Shown: in pieces, positions 1-5,091 of the stretch
Position numbering within the stretch: position 1 is the first letter of the stretch
Layout of the letters: every line of letters begins with the position of its first letter
Origin: Myxococcales bacterium
GTDB lineage: Bacteria > Myxococcota > Polyangia > HGW-17 > SLPX01
Direction: 5' to 3'
NCBI GenBank assembly: GCA_007131745.1
Contig: SLPX01000414.1
Location: forward strand, 1 to 5,495
Length of the DNA: 5,495 nucleotides
The notes under the pieces: model-generated
What the model saw: only the letters and a program-made list of their open reading frames with translations
What the model was told of the DNA's origin: nothing
Database searches by the model: none
Position numbers and translations under genes: made by a program

Positions 1-953
1 CCCACAGCGCCTATGGATAAATCATCGATAAAAACTTCTGCTCCCGGTACATTGGAAGTCACCTCGATCCAACCCAGGTAATGCTCCGTGCTCAGGGAGA
101 AGTAGAGATCCAGAATTCTTTGGGAGCTGACTTCTATCCGGCGCTTTTCGGGTTTAGACCCTTTCTTTTCTATCAACACCGTGTATTTGCCCTCTGGAAG
201 ACTTCCCTGGAATGGAGTAACTCCGATAGGGGGGTTCATCTTGTCGTCCAGCCATATCTGCGCCCCCTCGGGTTTGGAATCTATCAAAACCAAACCTTTT
301 GTCTGGATGGGTGGCAACACTATCTGCTTTGGAGCGGGACGGGGTTTTCGAGTGCATTTTCCTTCTCTGCATACATGGTTTTCCCCGCAGTCTTTATCGT
401 CGGTGCATTCTTTCGTAACAGGATCGGTCTTTGGAACGCAAACGCCTTCAGCGCAGACTTGTTCTCCTTTACAGTCATCGTCTTCAGTGCATTTCTCAAC
501 GGGCAATGGCTCCGGAGCAGCCACGCATTCGCCTTCCCGGCACACTTTGCCTGTTTCGCAGTCCTCATCCTGCTTGCAAACAAGGTGTTCAATATACTTT
601 TCAAGCGATTGGATGCGTTTCCTTATAGCGGTCCCGTCTTCGGTTTTGGGAGCTTCTTCAAGATACCTTCTGAAGTAAGCTATCGCTTGAGTATAGTTTT
701 CCGCTTTTTCATAGGAAACAGCGGCATTGTAGAGAAAAGCTGCAAAGGGCTTTTCCTTGTATGCTGCACGAAAAGAGTCCGCCGCTTCCGCGAAACGATT
801 CTTGATGTAATTCGCCTGCCCGTCGGCAAAATGTTTTTTTGCGCGCTCCAGGGCGGGATCTTCGTCAGCAAGGGCCGTTCCCGTTTCAAAAACCATCCAC
901 GCGCAAAGATATGTAACTATCAAAAAAAACGATGTTTTGGCTTTATTCGACAT
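1..953 (-). CDS. Exported TPR / Cys-repeat / PEGA-domain protein (C-terminus beyond left edge)
   Basis: The frame is open from ATG (953-951) to the window edge, 317 codons without a stop, so the C-terminus is missing. Residues 1-29 form a signal peptide (Lys at 4 and 6, hydrophobic stretch FFLIVTYLCAWMVF, cleavage probably after ALA). Residues 34-120 are helical and TPR-like, with an AYFRRYLEEAP segment. Three cysteine repeats follow, each C-x5-C-x5-C-x4-C (Cys 126/132/138/143, 155/161/167/172, 183/189/195/200), rich in Asp, Glu and Gly. After a Pro/Lys linker, residues 219-287 form a PEGA domain containing the literal PEGA motif (228-231), and a second PEGA domain begins near 293 (VPGAEVFIDD). 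PEGA domains are usually found in surface or periplasmic proteins. An extracytoplasmic role in protein or envelope binding is inferred; the exact function is unknown. A long plus-strand frame overlaps this gene, but the domain content here is decisive. Confidence 0.9.
   Translation of the reverse strand, partial: MSNKAKTSFFLIVTYLCAWMVFETGTALADEDPALERAKKHFADGQANYIKNRFAEAADSFRAAYKEKPFAAFLYNAAVSYEKAENYTQAIAYFRRYLEEAPKTEDGTAIRKRIQSLEKYIEHLVCKQDEDCETGKVCREGECVAAPEPLPVEKCTEDDDCKGEQVCAEGVCVPKTDPVTKECTDDKDCGENHVCREGKCTRKPRPAPKQIVLPPIQTKGLVLIDSKPEGAQIWLDDKMNPPIGVTPFQGSLPEGKYTVLIEKKGSKPEKRRIEVSSQRILDLYFSLSTEHYLGWIEVTSNVPGAEVFIDDLSIGAV
354..578 (-). repeat. Three tandem Cys-Asp-rich protein repeats within the PEGA gene
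   Basis: The coding sequence holds three copies of a 28-29-residue unit starting at Cys126, Cys155 and Cys183 of the encoded protein. Each has the spacing C-x5-C-x5-C-x4-C with an acidic pair before the second Cys and G-x-C at the end. Four cysteines per unit in an exported protein suggests two disulfides per repeat (inference). The units differ in sequence, so they are an old internal duplication rather than a recent DNA repeat. Confidence 0.85.
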
Positions 954-964
954 GCGTATAAAAT
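937..964 (+). promoter_or_regulatory. Candidate promoter for queG
   Basis: TTGGCT (937-942) and TAAAAT (959-964) are spaced by 16 bases, matching the sigma70 boxes at 4 and 5 of 6 positions. The -10 shares its bases with the -10 of the opposing promoter, so the two divergent promoters would compete for RNA polymerase. The predicted leader to the queG ATG is about 48 bases. The -35 lies inside the opposite gene's coding region. Moderate to weak match. Confidence 0.35.
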
Positions 965-988
965 ACTCCGAGTCAAATGTGGTGTCAA
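960..988 (-). promoter_or_regulatory. Sigma70-type promoter for the PEGA gene
   Basis: On the minus strand a perfect -35 TTGACA (988-983) is followed by a 17-base spacer and -10 TATTTT (965-960). Six bases separate the -10 box from the ATG at 953, so transcription would start at or within a base or two of the start codon. No Shine-Dalgarno site could then be present on the mRNA. The boxes are seen directly; activity is inferred. Confidence 0.6.
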
Positions 989-1018
989 CGAAGCGGAGCG
1001 AGAGAACATAACCTCGGC

Positions 1019-2131
1019 ATGCAAGATTTCGGAAAGTTGAAAAAATGGATCAAGGACGAATCTTCTCTTTTGGGAGCATGCCGCGCCCGTATCTCCGGCC
1101 CACGCCCACCCGAAGAAGACATTTCAAGATATGACCAATGGATACAAGGTGGAAACGCGGCAGAAATGCTTCACCTGTCGAACAATGCGGCTGTAAGAAG
1201 GGACACGAGGAACCTGTGGCCTAAGACTAAAAGCGTTGTATGCATAGCCGTACCATTTGACTGCGATTCCAGAGCTGAAAGAGATCGCAAGAAAGCGGCT
1301 TGTGATTTGAAAGGTTACATTGCATGCTATGCCAGAAGCCTTGATTATCATGGAGTTTTGCATGATCTCCTCAAAGCCCTTGGGGAAAAAATTGTTTTCC
1401 GGACTTCGGGAAAAGCTGAATACCGAGTATGTGTAGACACCGCCCCCATCTTGGAAAGAAGTCTGGCCGAATCTTCGGGATTGGGTCAAATCGGACGAAA
1501 CAAATGTCTTATCGTTCCAGGTATCGGGAGCCGTGTCGTCTTGGGGGAACTTTTGCTGAATCTGGAGATCGAGCCGGACGAACCATTGGCCGGAGATCCA
1601 TGCGGCGAATGCACTCTTTGCATTAATGCTTGTCCGACAGGGGCATTGACCGCGCAACAGGAGCTGTCGCCACCTCGTTGCCTTTCATACGTTACGATCG
1701 AACATCGAGGCGTCATCCAGAAAAAGCTGTCAACAGCTCTGGAAAACCGCTTTTTCGGATGCGACACCTGTCTGTCGGTCTGTCCTCACAACCAACCCCC
1801 TCTTTCTCCGTCTATCGCCACTCTGAACTCACTTTCCGCCAAGCATGTCGGCAGAAAACAAACTTCGGCTAATCCCGGAGCCTGGCTAGACCTCAGGTGT
1901 GCCTCTGAATGGAGTTCCGGAGAAATCAAGCGCCGTTTCAAGCAAACTGCTCTTTCAAGGATTTCGGCTTCCATGTTCCGCCGGAATCTATGTGAAATAC
2001 TTGGAAACATCCCAAGTGCTCAAGCACGGAAACTGCTTACAATGTTCCTGGACTCTTCTTCCGAACCCGTTCGCAAATCAGCTGAAAGAGCTTTTCAAAA
2101 ATTCATAATGCTTGACAGGGGCAATGTGTAA
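1019..2131 (+). CDS. queG: Epoxyqueuosine reductase QueG
   Basis: QueG is a cobalamin-dependent iron-sulfur enzyme that reduces epoxyqueuosine to queuosine at position 34 of tRNAs for Asp, Asn, His and Tyr, the last step of queuosine synthesis, in the cytoplasm. The 370-residue product is close to the usual length of about 380. Landmarks: YARSLDYH at 104-111; VDTAPILER at 139-147, with the family's catalytic Asp as Asp140; GLGQIGRN at 154-161, where many homologues have Trp for Gln; the ferredoxin motif Cys195/198/201/205-Pro; CLSYVTIEHRG from Cys221; and Cys248/251/255-Pro. Together these supply the eight ligands for two [4Fe-4S] clusters. Residues 301-362 resemble the family's HEAT-like tail. 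The ATG at 1019 is preferred over the in-frame ATG at 977 because the extra 14 residues are not family-like and overlap the divergent promoter. Neither start has a clear ribosome-binding site (a weak GAGAGAA lies 12 bases before 1019). Confidence 0.93.
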   Translation: MQDFGKLKKWIKDESSLLGACRARISGPRPPEEDISRYDQWIQGGNAAEMLHLSNNAAVRRDTRNLWPKTKSVVCIAVPFDCDSRAERDRKKAACDLKGYIACYARSLDYHGVLHDLLKALGEKIVFRTSGKAEYRVCVDTAPILERSLAESSGLGQIGRNKCLIVPGIGSRVVLGELLLNLEIEPDEPLAGDPCGECTLCINACPTGALTAQQELSPPRCLSYVTIEHRGVIQKKLSTALENRFFGCDTCLSVCPHNQPPLSPSIATLNSLSAKHVGRKQTSANPGAWLDLRCASEWSSGEIKRRFKQTALSRISASMFRRNLCEILGNIPSAQARKLLTMFLDSSSEPVRKSAERAFQKFIMLDRGNV

Positions 2132-2140
2132 TGATTTACT
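2112..2140 (+). promoter_or_regulatory. Candidate extended -10 promoter for zapA-6S RNA
   Basis: A perfect -35 TTGACA (2112-2117) lies inside the last codons of queG, followed by a 17-base spacer and TTTACT (2135-2140), a 4 of 6 match to the -10. TG at 2132-2133, one base upstream of the -10, makes it an extended -10 site. Transcription would begin near 2147, giving zapA a leader of about 54 bases. A second AT-rich box, TATAAA (2155-2160), lacks a good -35. Confidence 0.5.
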
Positions 2141-2200
2141 GACCATAGAGGTTTTATAAACATTTGCGCCATTACTCGTGGCCTGATTTGGACGGTTGCC

Positions 2201-2503
2201 TTGGCAAAAACTGTCGTTCTTCATATAGCCGGGCAAAGATACGCCATAAAAACCGACGCTGACGCCCGGCACCTAGCAGATTTGGCCGAGTTTGTCGAAG
2301 AACGGTTTCTGAAGATCCAGGAAGGATCCCGTGGCAGCCCTCCCTATAAGTTGGCTATTTTAACTGCTTTGAACATAGCCGATGATCTTTTCAGGAAACG
2401 AAGTGATGAAGAAAATTTGAAGCGCAGGGTTCGAACCAAGTCGCAAAGAATGCTGGCCATTTTGGACAGCGCTCTTCGCAATCTTGCGGAGACCCGCAGC
2501 TAG
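2201..2503 (+). CDS. zapA: Cell division protein ZapA
   Basis: This 100-residue protein fits ZapA, a small cytoplasmic protein that binds FtsZ and cross-links its filaments at the division ring. The N-terminal half (VVLHIAGQRYAIKTDADARH, then LADFVEERF-like LAEFVEERF) and the LTALNIADDLFRKRSDEENL segment at 54-73 match the ZapA globular head and the start of its coiled coil; the rest is helical and charged. The start is TTG: the frame is open back to 2135 but contains no ATG or GTG. A poor Shine-Dalgarno-like GGACGG lies five bases upstream (2190-2195), so low translation is likely. The 69-base gap after queG contains its own promoter candidate, and 6S RNA follows within ten bases of the stop, the zapA-6S order known from many proteobacteria. 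Confidence 0.88.
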   Translation: MAKTVVLHIAGQRYAIKTDADARHLADLAEFVEERFLKIQEGSRGSPPYKLAILTALNIADDLFRKRSDEENLKRRVRTKSQRMLAILDSALRNLAETRS

Positions 2504-2512
2504 GAGGAGGAG

Positions 2513-2698
2513 TTTTCCCCTGCCGGGTTTGTGATGAAGTGAAAACTTATCCTGACCAACACCTCGAAAAAGGGAAGCAATTTTTTGTCATGGTGTGCGA
2601 CCCTTTTTAGGGAATCGCCTGAAGTGACGGATGGCATCCCATGAATTGGACTAAGTCCAGTTGGGAGGAGTTCTTCACACGGCTTCGGCGGGGGAAGC
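2513..2698 (+). ncRNA. ssrS: 6S RNA
   Basis: 6S RNA mimics an open promoter and sequesters sigma70 RNA polymerase in stationary phase. The ends pair over 11 base pairs, 2515-2525 (UUCCCCUGCCG) with 2686-2696 (CGGCGGGGGAA), including one G-U. After a 5-by-5 internal loop, 2531-2533 pairs with 2678-2680 and 2535-2539 with 2673-2677, leaving A2534 bulged. The 5' arm of the central bubble carries the family-like CCUGACC (2551-2557) and GGGAAGC (2572-2578). The 3' arm carries CGCCUGAAGUGACG (2616-2629... read on the sense strand before the CCCA stem), as in other 6S RNAs. A 3' arm hairpin pairs 2647-2651 with 2655-2659 and 2638-2641 with 2662-2665. The length of about 185 bases and the place after zapA are typical. 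Ends are set by the closing stem, with uncertainty of a few bases. It is probably processed from a zapA transcript, as I see no promoter directly upstream. Confidence 0.87.
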
Positions 2699-2711
2699 TT
2701 TTTAGGTTTGC

Positions 2712-2730
2712 CACCTGCAATGGGCGGGTG
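2712..2730 (+). other. Stem-loop just downstream of 6S RNA
   Basis: CACCTGC (2712-2718) pairs with GCGGGTG (2724-2730) over seven base pairs with the loop AATGG. It is followed by TTCTATATAT rather than a clean T run, so it is a poor intrinsic terminator. It could protect or guide 3' processing of the 6S precursor. Only the pairing is seen; the role is inferred. Confidence 0.4.
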
Positions 2731-2772
2731 TTCTATATATAAGATGACTCAGATGATCGTTTGAAGTGCATT

Positions 2773-2803
2773 CGGGCGGCCTTTTTAAGAGCCCGTTTTG
2801 TTT
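2773..2803 (+). terminator. Candidate intrinsic terminator for the zapA-6S unit
   Basis: CGGGC (2773-2777) pairs with GCCCG (2791-2795), followed directly by TTTTGTTT. The 13-base loop is long and could be shortened by GGCC/UUUUUAA contacts. It is the first GC-stem plus T-run after 6S RNA, so it probably ends that transcript. The stem is only five base pairs. Confidence 0.5.
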
Positions 2804-2947
2804 CGTAAAAAATCCTGAACCCGAAGAAAGGCTTTACTGAGCGGATTTCTTTTTACAAATCGTCAAAAAAATGGATTGTTGTATAGGCTTGCGCAGACAG
2901 CTTCATGGCAAACCAGCTTGTCTATACAATTGAAGCCTTGTGCGTTC
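2804..2947 (+). other. ORF-less stretch between two terminators; possible small RNA or leader
   Basis: I see no convincing protein here. The stretch contains an inverted repeat, TTGTATAG (2879-2886) against CTATACAA (2922-2929), extended inward by G-U and C-G pairs to ten base pairs with a 31-base loop. It also contains GGCTTG (2886-2891), which is complementary to CAAGCC (2950-2955) in the next terminator, and GGCTT can alternatively pair with AAGCC at 2933-2937. A candidate promoter (TTTACT at 2833, TACAAA at 2854, 15-base spacer) is weak. A small RNA of roughly 100-140 bases or an attenuated leader for rny would fit. Confidence 0.35.
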
Positions 2948-2972
2948 AACAAGCCGAAAGGTTTGTTTTTGT
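2948..2972 (+). terminator. Candidate intrinsic terminator with GAAA loop, upstream of rny
   Basis: AACAAGCC (2948-2955) pairs with GGTTTGTT (2960-2967) over eight base pairs including one G-U, closed by a GAAA tetraloop, and runs into TTTTTG (2966-2971). No gene ends just upstream, so it terminates either an unannotated short transcript or readthrough toward rny. Its 5' arm can pair instead with 2886-2891, which would prevent the terminator hairpin. Confidence 0.5.
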
Positions 2973-3159
2973 TGTAAGAAGTTCCTTCCAAGGGTTCGGT
3001 GTATTTTTTCCGGTCTGAGAGATCATCCCACCCATTTTCAGGGCTGTTTTAGACAAATAATTTCCGGGATCCGGCCGATAGGCCGTCTCGCTGGTGTTTT
3101 TGAGAAAGAGCAAACACATCGGTGAGTAGAAATCCCTTTACCATATTGAGGAACATTTC
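2973..3159 (+). promoter_or_regulatory. rny leader region with two stem-loops and ribosome-binding site
   Basis: This stretch must hold the rny promoter if the upstream terminators work, but no pair of good sigma70 boxes stands out (AATAAT at 3056-3061 lacks a -35). CGGCC (3072-3076) pairs with GGCCG (3081-3085) around a GATA loop, and GTGTTT (3094-3099) pairs with AAACAC (3112-3117). A good Shine-Dalgarno GAGGAA (3148-3153) lies six bases before the rny ATG. The hairpins may affect mRNA stability or self-regulation by RNase Y (inference). Confidence 0.45.
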
Positions 3160-4722
3160 ATGAACCCAATCATCGCCCTGATACTAGGCTTTTTCGGTCT
3201 TGTATTGGGTTTCGTCTCGGGGTACTGGCTTGTCTCCAGAAAACTGGCGGCCAAAACCCGTGAATCCCAACAAAAAGCCGAAACAGCGATTAAAGAAGCC
3301 GAGGCCGAGGCAGAACGGATGCGCGCTTCCTCCAAGCTGGAAGCACAAGAAAAAGCAAGAGAACTCCGCGCCCGTGTAAGTGAAGAGTTGGCCGCTCTTC
3401 GCAAAGAGCTTTCAGGACAGAAAAAAGATCTGACCCGCCGTGAAGCCGCACTGCAGAAAAAAGAAGATTCTTTTGAGCGACGAGAGCAGGCGCTGAAAAA
3501 ACAAGAGCGATCCCTCGGGCAAAAAGAGCAGGCCGCGGAATCCGCAGGCCGGACGGCGGATAAGAAACTCAAGGAAGCTCAAGAGTACCTGGAAAAACTG
3601 GCTTCCATGACCCGTGAAGAAGCCAGGAAATTTTTGGAAAACAAGGTCATAGATGAAGCCCGAGCCTCGGCCGCTGCAAAAATCAGCGAGATCGAAAAGC
3701 AGACGGCCGAAGAAGCTGAAATGCGCAGCAAAACCTGCATAGCCGTTGCAATGCAACGCTATGTCGGAGAATACGTGCCCGATAGAACCGTTTCAGTGGT
3801 TGAGCTGCCTTCGGACGAAATGAAAGGAAGAATCATCGGCAGGGAAGGAAGAAACATCCGCACCCTGGAAGCCGTCACCGGTGTTGATGTCATCATTGAC
3901 GACACCCCGGAAGCGGTTCTTCTTTCGTGTTTTCATCCAATCCGCCGTGAGGTCGCACGGTTGGCTCTCACACGTTTGATTGCCGACGGTCGCATTCATC
4001 CCACCAGGATTGAAGAGATTGTTTCCCGGTGTGAAGCTGATGTGGAGGAAATGTGCAAGGAGGCCGGCGAACAAGCCGTATTCGATCTCGGATTACACAA
4101 AATACACCCTGAATTGGTGAGAATCCTTGGAACGCTTAGGTTTCGGTCTAGTTATTCCCAAAACCTCCTCAGGCATTCGGTCGAGGTCGGCTACCTGGCC
4201 GGGTTGATAGCTTCCGAATTGGGAATGAGCGTCAAACTTGCCCAAAGAGCGGGATTGCTGCACGACATTGGCAAGTCCCAGGATCAAAGTGTTAACGGAT
4301 CTCATGCAGAAGCCGGCGCGTTGATCGCCAAAAAGCACGGAGAATCGCCGAAAGTTTGCCAGGCTATCGCCGCGCATCACAGAGATCCGGAGCCGGAATC
4401 CATCATGGATATCATCGTCGAGGTTGCCAATACATTGTCATCCAAAAGACCGGGAGCGCGGCGTGACGTGTTGCAGTCTTTTGTAAATCGCATCGAATCA
4501 CTCGAAAAGCTTTGTCATTCTTTTGACGGCGTCAGCAAGGCTTTTGCAATCCAGGCCGGAAGAGAAGTTCGAGTGATGGTAGAAAACAACAAGATTGCGG
4601 ATGACGAAACCATTCTTTTGGCAAAGGATATCGCAACAAAAATTGAAGCCGAGATGAGTTATCCGGGACAGATCCGGATCAATGTCCTTCGCGAATCCCG
4701 CTTTACCGAATACGCAAAGTAA
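3160..4722 (+). CDS. rny: Ribonuclease Y
   Basis: RNase Y is a membrane-anchored endoribonuclease that starts mRNA decay, the counterpart of RNase E in many bacteria. The product is 520 residues, the length of the Bacillus subtilis enzyme. Order: transmembrane anchor at 4-25 (hydrophobic, then SRKLAAK); a long charged coiled coil at about 30-190, rich in Lys, Glu, Ala and Arg; a KH RNA-binding domain with GRIIGREGRN at 223-232 and VDVIIDDTPEAVLLS; an HD domain with LRHS (His339), LLHDIGK (His368-Asp369), GSH (His382) and AAHH (406-407); and the conserved C-terminal region RPGARR, FAIQAGREVRVMV and YPGQIRINVLRESR ending in EYAK. The family's AADALS motif reads VANTLS here, so Asn424 replaces the expected last Asp of the H-HD-D metal site; the usual DHEVEGSH reads DQSVNGSH. 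Start ATG has a clear GAGGAA site. It stands alone, convergent with the rRNA operon. Confidence 0.96.
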   Translation: MNPIIALILGFFGLVLGFVSGYWLVSRKLAAKTRESQQKAETAIKEAEAEAERMRASSKLEAQEKARELRARVSEELAALRKELSGQKKDLTRREAALQKKEDSFERREQALKKQERSLGQKEQAAESAGRTADKKLKEAQEYLEKLASMTREEARKFLENKVIDEARASAAAKISEIEKQTAEEAEMRSKTCIAVAMQRYVGEYVPDRTVSVVELPSDEMKGRIIGREGRNIRTLEAVTGVDVIIDDTPEAVLLSCFHPIRREVARLALTRLIADGRIHPTRIEEIVSRCEADVEEMCKEAGEQAVFDLGLHKIHPELVRILGTLRFRSSYSQNLLRHSVEVGYLAGLIASELGMSVKLAQRAGLLHDIGKSQDQSVNGSHAEAGALIAKKHGESPKVCQAIAAHHRDPEPESIMDIIVEVANTLSSKRPGARRDVLQSFVNRIESLEKLCHSFDGVSKAFAIQAGREVRVMVENNKIADDETILLAKDIATKIEAEMSYPGQIRINVLRESRFTEYAK

Positions 4723-4834
4723 CCATCCTTTTTGTACAGAACCGCTGCCTTAAAAAGGCCGGTGCCGACCACTCAATCGATCAAGTTTGTTTTTTTCCAG
4801 CAGTGCCCTATCATCAATAGTTACAAGATTTTCG
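4723..4834. other. Intergenic spacer between rny and the shared terminator
   Basis: No gene is visible. A short hairpin, GCCTT (4747-4751) with AAGGC (4755-4759) around AAA, lies 25 bases after the rny stop without a T run, and a run of seven or more T occurs at about 4789-4796 without an adjacent stem. Neither is convincing as a terminator; the strong hairpin at 4835-4871 probably does that job. Confidence 0.5.
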
Positions 4835-4871
4835 AAAAAAAAACCCGTCTCTCGTTAAAGAGACGGGTTTT
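4835..4871. terminator. Strong bidirectional intrinsic terminator between rny and the rRNA operon
   Basis: AAAACCCGTCTCT (4840-4852) pairs perfectly with AGAGACGGGTTTT (4859-4871) over 13 base pairs with the loop CGTTAA. On the minus strand the stem ends in nine T (complement of 4835-4843), an excellent terminator for the rRNA transcript just after 5S. On the plus strand it ends in TTTT, enough to stop rny transcription. The two convergent units thus share one hairpin. Confidence 0.9.
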
Positions 4872-4882
4872 CAGAAAATAGG

Positions 4883-5000
4883 TCCCGGCGGTTACCTACT
4901 CTCCCACACAGTTACCCGTGCAGTACCATCGGCGCAAGAGGGCTTAACTTCCGAGTTCGAAATGGGATCGGGTGGGACCCCTCCGCTATGGCCACCGAGA
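4883..5000 (-). rRNA. rrf: 5S ribosomal RNA
   Basis: The minus strand carries a complete 5S rRNA: GTGGCCATAGCGGAGGGG near the 5' end, CCCGATCCCATTTCGAACTC in the loop B/C region, GCGCCGATGGTACTG in the loop E/helix IV region, and GGGAGAGTAGGTAACCGCC near the 3' end. Helix I closes over eight pairs (4992-4999 with 4884-4891), which sets the ends to within one or two bases. It is the last gene of the rRNA operon, with the terminator 12 bases beyond. Confidence 0.95.
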
Positions 5001-5091
5001 AACTGACGAATTTTTTTGCATGTGACCTTTCAGGTTCTGCGCATAGCATTGACCTCGAATTCTTGGGATTTTGCTCGAAACAAGAATTATG
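5001..5091 (-). other. 23S-5S internal transcribed spacer
   Basis: About 90 bases separate 23S from 5S, with no tRNA gene. On the minus strand AATTCTTG (5088-5081) and CAAGAATT (5065-5058) form an eight-base-pair inverted repeat just after the 23S 3' end, with a 15-base loop. It may be a processing or anti-termination element of pre-rRNA (inference). Confidence 0.7.

Noticed and set aside
181..678. Second plus-strand frame of 165 codons
   Set aside because: It lies in the same antisense region and is Ser/Thr/Cys-rich low-quality sequence, a shadow of the minus-strand repeats.
81..1040. Long plus-strand open frame of 319 codons
   Set aside because: It is antisense to the PEGA-protein gene, whose product has a signal peptide, regular cysteine repeats and PEGA motifs. 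The plus-strand product is a Phe-rich sequence with no domain logic and overlaps the queG start.
1124..1657. Minus-strand frame of 177 codons inside queG
   Set aside because: It is fully antisense to the conserved QueG core; no recognisable motifs.
2879..2930. Inverted repeat as a possible tRNA, operator or mobile-element end
   Set aside because: It has no cloverleaf, TPsiC arm or anticodon loop, no flanking target duplication and no transposase nearby. It was kept only as part of the small RNA or attenuator idea.
2940..3125. 61-codon plus-strand frame before rny
   Set aside because: It starts at GTG inside the inverted-repeat and terminator region, has no ribosome-binding site, and its product resembles no protein. 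The terminator hairpin would fall inside it.
3138..3572. Minus-strand frame of 144 codons over the rny coiled coil
   Set aside because: Ser/Arg/Phe-rich mirror of a Lys/Glu-rich coiled coil, a common antisense artefact.
5001..5091. Possible tRNA in the rRNA spacer
   Set aside because: The spacer is only about 90 bases and contains no T-arm or acceptor-stem pattern on either strand.
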